Source: Phycisphaerales bacterium (lineage in GTDB: Bacteria > Planctomycetota > Phycisphaerae > Phycisphaerales > UBA1924). Taken from it: a DNA stretch of 9,243 nucleotides. Below the pieces are notes generated by a model. That model searched no databases. It was not told where the DNA came from and was given only the letters and a program-made list of their open reading frames with translations. Location of the stretch: contig JAUXUZ010000474.1 of assembly GCA_030680655.1 (NCBI GenBank), forward strand, positions 1 through 9,243, written 5' to 3'. The translations under genes were made by a program, and so were the position numbers. This document shows positions 7,038-9,243 of the stretch, in pieces; the stretch's first letter is position 1; every line of letters starts with the position of its first letter.

Positions 7038-7669
7038 TGCTCAAGCGAGCGAGATGCACGCTGTATTTGGCGCAGGAAACTGATACGTTGGGCAAGGACT
7101 CGGAGCTCGCATCTACGCTGGCGCAGGGGAAAACTGTAATTGCATTTGTGCCTGAGGTGAAAGAAGGCGACGAGAAGTTTACAAAGTGGCTGCTCTCGAC
7201 CGCTGAAAAGCTCTATCCGAAGGAATCGATCGAGAAACTGATACTGCAGCAACTGCACGTGTTTGCATCGGACCTTGCCTGGAAGGACCCGCTGGTCCGC
7301 GAATGGGCTAGGGATCCACAAACCATGGATCGGCAGCAAGCGATGAAGTTGCTCTCAGCGAAGATCAAGGCCCACTACGACAAGCGTGCGAGCACCCTCA
7401 AGGACATACATCCTCTCGGCATTCAGGTGAATCTCAATACTGGGGTGGCGAACGGGGTTCTCGTTGTCCGCAGTGCGTCAGAGTGCGCGAGGCTCATTCG
7501 GCGCGTGCTCCTCAATGAGATGGAGTTCACCATTGCTCGAGAGAACGCTAACGGCTGGGAGTACACAAAACTGGTGGAGGCGATATCTGGTTGCACCTAC
7601 CGGGTAGTTTCCGGCGACCCCGTGCTCACCAACGCCTTCTGGAACTTCTACCTACTTCGCACGGAATAG
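7037..7669 (+). CDS. Recombinase-linked protein with half of a TIR-like Rossmann domain
   Basis: A 210-residue protein starting at the ATG at 7037, which overlaps the recombinase stop (TGATG); an in-frame TAG at 7028-7030 prevents a longer form. Residues 5-39 read strand-helix-strand (ARCTLYLAQETDTLGKDSEL, then ASTLAQGKTVIAFVP). This resembles the second half of a TIR or related nucleotide-binding domain, with E23 where TIR enzymes carry their catalytic glutamate. The first half (first strand, BB loop and following helices) is absent. Residues 50-210 form a separate part I cannot assign; HPLGIQVNLNTGVANGVLVVRS (125-146) and GDPVLTNAFWNFYL (193-206) look conserved in character. The ribosome site is weak (TAGG). 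Codon use is more AT-rich than in the genes before it. It may be an N-terminally truncated defence protein or a stand-alone family; the function is unproven. Confidence 0.7.
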   Translation: MLKRARCTLYLAQETDTLGKDSELASTLAQGKTVIAFVPEVKEGDEKFTKWLLSTAEKLYPKESIEKLILQQLHVFASDLAWKDPLVREWARDPQTMDRQQAMKLLSAKIKAHYDKRASTLKDIHPLGIQVNLNTGVANGVLVVRSASECARLIRRVLLNEMEFTIARENANGWEYTKLVEAISGCTYRVVSGDPVLTNAFWNFYLLRTE

Positions 7670-8077
7670 CTGTTGGCGCGTGCGGACTCTATCAGTGTGG
7701 AGTACTCTCTCTTTAGGAGCCGACGAATGAACCCACGAAACGACGACCGGCGCCCGCCCGCGGAGCGGAGTCAGGGATTGCAGCGAGCCAGCTACAAGCT
7801 TCCTTCTGAAAGAGCCGTAGGCCACACTGGACAGCAGTTACCTGGCAGCAGCCGGGAAGCGGACCGCGGACCTCGGACGCCACAGGCTGATGGGAACCGG
7901 TAGTGTCGGAATGGCGTCGGACTGTGGTCCAAGCGTTGATGGTCAGGCTGGAGAAACATGGCACGGCTCCCTTGAAATGGGAGCGTGGCACTACTTCTCC
8001 TGTCCTTGCGTCACGTACCGCGGACCAATGGACAGCATCGGGAGATGGATGGGCGGAAGGTCATTTCAGTCAGCAGT
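7670..8077. other. Gene-poor stretch between the cargo gene and immA
   Basis: No recognisable protein family was found in any frame. It contains a weak small-ORF candidate (7727-7903), a second short frame starting at a GTG in TAGTG at 7903 that runs into the opposing immA gene, and a bulged hairpin at 7962-7987 (GCTCCC/GGGAGC core, no T-run). It may be decayed coding DNA. No clear terminator for either converging operon is visible. Confidence 0.5.
7727..7903 (+). CDS. Possible small ORF, 58 residues, unknown
   Basis: The ATG at 7727 follows AGGAG (7715-7719) by seven bases. The leader CTCTCTCTTTAGGAG matches the leader of the gene at 9176 at 14 of 15 bases. The product is rich in Arg, Pro, Gln, Gly and Ser and has no hydrophobic core, transmembrane segment or recognised domain. 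Codon use is undistinguished. The stop overlaps a GTG (TAGTG) of another short frame. The good translation signal is the only support; it may be a remnant whose coding part has decayed. Confidence 0.25.
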   Translation: MNPRNDDRRPPAERSQGLQRASYKLPSERAVGHTGQQLPGSSREADRGPRTPQADGNR

Positions 8078-8605
8078 TCACATCGAGGCGAAGAGTGAGC
8101 CAAGGCGAATCGACATTGCCTGAACGCTCACGCCGTACTTGGCGGCAAGTTTCTTTATCTCAGCCGCATCACCGCCGGCTATGGCAGGGTTGGCAGCTAC
8201 ATCATCTTTAAGAAACGGCTCTGGCATCAGGAGCTCTGCTGCGAATTGGTTCGCTTCGATCTCGATCTTCACCGTGCCGGCGGAGGATTGATCGCTGCGC
8301 AACAACAAGGAAACTGCGCCTTCTTTATCCACGTGTACGGCTTCGCTCGGATGAAGGCAGAAGTGCCCAATTTCATGTGCGATCGTGAACGCCTGTCGCC
8401 TGGGGTTGTCGGCCTTGTTTACGCCGATGACCGGTGTTCCGTCAGAATCACGGTGGAGGAAGCCTGAGAACCCCGGCACATGCGGCACGTCCACGACCCG
8501 AATTCCCAGCCGCTTTGCGATGGCGTACACATTGACAGGAGGTTTGGCGATGGAAGATCCTTCAAGGACCTTGGCGGCTTCCTTCTTTACTTTCTGGTAG
8601 CTCAC
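8078..8605 (-). CDS. ImmA/IrrE-type zinc metallopeptidase
   Basis: A 175-residue protein starting at a GTG whose bases overlap the TGA of the upstream XRE gene (GTGA, four-base overlap). The zinc site is HEIGH at residues 77-81 (HExxH) within AFTIAHEIGHFCLHP. The third ligand is probably a glutamate of the EIEANQFAAELLMP segment (115-128). VNVYAIAKRLGIRVVDVPHVPGFSGFL is the typical N-terminal part. Length is normal for the compact family. ImmA of ICEBs1 cleaves the XRE repressor ImmR to derepress an integrative element, and IrrE works similarly in the Deinococcus radiation response. By analogy this enzyme would act on the XRE protein encoded just upstream in the same transcript. All catalytic residues are present. 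Confidence 0.92.
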   Translation of the reverse strand: MSYQKVKKEAAKVLEGSSIAKPPVNVYAIAKRLGIRVVDVPHVPGFSGFLHRDSDGTPVIGVNKADNPRRQAFTIAHEIGHFCLHPSEAVHVDKEGAVSLLLRSDQSSAGTVKIEIEANQFAAELLMPEPFLKDDVAANPAIAGGDAAEIKKLAAKYGVSVQAMSIRLGSLFASM

Positions 8606-8964
8606 TTGCCAGTCCCCTTGCGCACCGTGGCCTTCCGCGCTCCCTGTACGCCTGATAGGAAACGAGCCTCATCTTCGTCTAGATGATCTGGCACCGAGAG
8701 CGAGAGGGGGCGAGTCGTCTGGATATCACCCTGCGGCAGAAGACTCGACGCCTTCACTCCAAGCTCAGCCGCGATCGATACCAGCGTATCGACAAGCATC
8801 TTTTGCCTGCCCGCCTCGATGTTCGAAAGGGAGGTTCGCTGAAGCCCTACCCGCGCGGCTAGCTGCCCTTGTGTCAGTTCGTGTTTCTCCCGTCTAGCCC
8901 GCACTTGCTGTCCGATGGCCTTGTAGAGCTCGTCGATGCCGTTGACGTAGGGGAGGGTGGTCAC
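8602..8964 (-). CDS. XRE-family transcriptional repressor
   Basis: I place the start at the GTG at 8964 (120 residues), because upstream in-frame GTG codons at 8982 and 8979 lie inside the promoter spacer, before any likely transcription start. The HTH_3 domain covers about residues 14-76: IGQQVRARREKHELTQGQLA, ARVGLQRTSLSNIEAGRQ, LVSIAAELGVKASSLLP. The C-terminal 45 residues are acidic and then basic (DHLDEDEARF ... RKATVRKGTGK) and could be the linker cut or bound by the neighbouring peptidase. The gene overlaps immA by four bases, forming a repressor/antirepressor unit. It likely regulates itself and the divergent gene at 9176, since both promoters share the region 8971-9112. It could also be a toxin-antitoxin-type regulator, but the HEIGH partner argues for an ImmR/ImmA-like pair. 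Confidence 0.88.
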   Translation of the reverse strand: MTTLPYVNGIDELYKAIGQQVRARREKHELTQGQLAARVGLQRTSLSNIEAGRQKMLVDTLVSIAAELGVKASSLLPQGDIQTTRPLSLSVPDHLDEDEARFLSGVQGARKATVRKGTGK

Positions 8965-8970
8965 ATGCTC

Positions 8971-8999
8971 ACTATACACCACCCTTAGGGGGCTGTCAA
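8971..8999 (-). promoter_or_regulatory. Promoter of the XRE-immA operon
   Basis: On the minus strand the -35 TTGACA (8999-8994) and the -10 TATAGT (8976-8971) are separated by exactly 17 bases. Transcription would begin about seven bases after the -10, at or next to the GTG start at 8964, giving an essentially leaderless message. The spacer holds an odd palindrome CCCTTAGGG (8982-8990), a candidate operator. Confidence 0.82.
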
Positions 9000-9017
9000 T
9001 GAGGATAACCTGTCAAT
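8993..9017. promoter_or_regulatory. Repeated CTGTCAAT, candidate regulator-binding sites
   Basis: CTGTCAAT occurs at 8993-9000 and at 9010-9017 in the same orientation, 17 bp apart. The first copy contains the -35 box of the XRE promoter (complement of TTGACA). The second has no matching -10, so it is better explained as a protein-binding repeat than as a second promoter. Confidence 0.45.
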
Positions 9018-9044
9018 TCTCTCATTTTCGAGCCTGTTTCGCAG

Positions 9045-9072
9045 GGTGTTTGTGACAGCAACCACCTTTTTT
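9045..9072 (+). terminator. Terminator-like hairpin with T6 in the divergent region
   Basis: GGTGTTTG (9045-9052) pairs with CAACCACC (9059-9066), with one mismatch and loop TGACAG, and six T follow (9067-9072). The stem is modest. It lies upstream of the plus-strand promoter and downstream of no plus-strand gene, so its target would be read-through or antisense transcription coming from the XRE side. Confidence 0.45.
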
Positions 9073-9083
9073 GGATCTTGTGC

Positions 9084-9112
9084 TTGACAACCACGATTAT
9101 TCTGGCGAGAAT
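9084..9112 (+). promoter_or_regulatory. Promoter of the gene at 9176
   Basis: TTGACA (9084-9089), a 17-base spacer, and GAGAAT (9107-9112; four of six consensus bases). The -10 lies inside a perfect 13-base palindrome GGCGA-GAA-TCGCC (9104-9116), a likely repressor site. It is divergent from the XRE promoter. Confidence 0.7.
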
Positions 9113-9119
9113 CGCCTGT

Positions 9120-9151
9120 GCCCCGTTCGGGGCGTCTCCCGCTAGCGCGGG
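9120..9151 (+). promoter_or_regulatory. Two-hairpin 5' leader
   Basis: Two small GC-rich stems follow each other in the untranslated leader: GCCCC-GTTC-GGGGC (9120-9133) and CCCGC-TAGC-GCGGG (9138-9151). The second can alternatively pair through GGGCCC. They end 12 bases before AGGAG (9164-9168). Neither has a T-run, so RNA stability or translation control is more likely than attenuation. Confidence 0.5.
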
Positions 9152-9175
9152 CCCTCTCTCTTCAGGAGTCTCCAG

Positions 9176-9243
9176 ATGACCCTCCCCGCCCCCCGGCCCG
9201 AAACGGCCAACATGTCGGCCACGTCCGTGCAGCCCAAGCCGCC
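9176..9243 (+). CDS. Start of an unidentified GC-rich gene, 3' truncated by the window
   Basis: The ATG at 9176 lies seven bases after AGGAG (9164-9168), behind a clear promoter and leader. The 22 complete codons visible (MTLPAPRPETANMSATSVQP, then KP) are Pro/Ala-rich and GC-rich, like the disordered N-termini of the genes at 1254 and 4157. No domain can be assigned. Its divergent position from XRE-immA suggests it heads an operon under that repressor's control. Confidence 0.75.
   Translation, partial: MTLPAPRPETANMSATSVQPKP

Noticed and set aside
7962..7987. Bulged hairpin with GCTCCC/GGGAGC core as a terminator
   Set aside because: No T-run follows on either strand, and the loop and bulge make it weak.
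7713..7991. Minus-strand 92-codon frame in the gene-poor stretch
   Set aside because: No clear ribosome site, no recognisable domain, and cysteine/proline-rich composition typical of non-coding sequence.
7903..8211. 102-codon plus-strand frame starting at the GTG in TAGTG
   Set aside because: It runs 134 bases into the 3' end of immA on the other strand, has no recognised features, and no ribosome site of its own. It may be decayed DNA.
8979..8982. Longer XRE start codons (GTG at 8982 or 8979)
   Set aside because: Both lie between the -35 and -10 boxes of the only good promoter, so the transcript would not include them.

Overview
The window looks like an accessory or mobile region of a high-GC bacterium. 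Third codon positions in the left two thirds are almost all G or C. Clean Shine-Dalgarno (AGGAG) starts and overlapping stop/start codons are used throughout. The taxon cannot be read from the sequence. A HARE-HTH / DUF2924 / large serine recombinase cassette next to phage terminase genes fits Planctomycetota, Myxococcota or a high-GC proteobacterium, but that is a guess.

Left block (1-3833, all + strand): the 3' part of a ParB-fold/DNA methyltransferase fusion, a terminase small-subunit-like HTH protein that starts inside the methylase stop (TGATG), and a full-length terminase large subunit. A strong intrinsic terminator closes the block. No portal, protease or capsid gene follows.

Middle block (4157-7669, + strand): a 323-bp non-coding stretch holding a tandem 11-mer and an 8-bp inverted repeat leads into four genes joined by overlapping stop/start codons: HARE-HTH protein (GTGA overlap), DUF2924 protein (ATGA overlap), large serine recombinase (TGATG overlap), and a 210-residue protein. 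The N-terminus of this last protein resembles the second half of a TIR-like Rossmann domain. Base composition becomes clearly more AT-rich from about 6450, inside the recombinase C-terminal region, and stays so to about 9110.

Right block: a poorly coding stretch (7670-8077) is followed on the minus strand by an XRE repressor and an ImmA/IrrE-type metallopeptidase, which overlap by four bases. Their promoter (TTGACA-N17-TATAGT) is placed so that the message is probably leaderless. A divergent plus-strand promoter (TTGACA-N17-GAGAAT) and a hairpin-rich leader drive a GC-rich gene that runs off the right edge at 9176.

Working model (inference): DNA modification and packaging genes lie beside a recombinase cassette whose DNA-binding partner is of a family predicted to read modified DNA. 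The recombinase carries a defence-like cargo gene, and an XRE/ImmA switch may control the neighbouring operon. The element's ends are not visible in the window.
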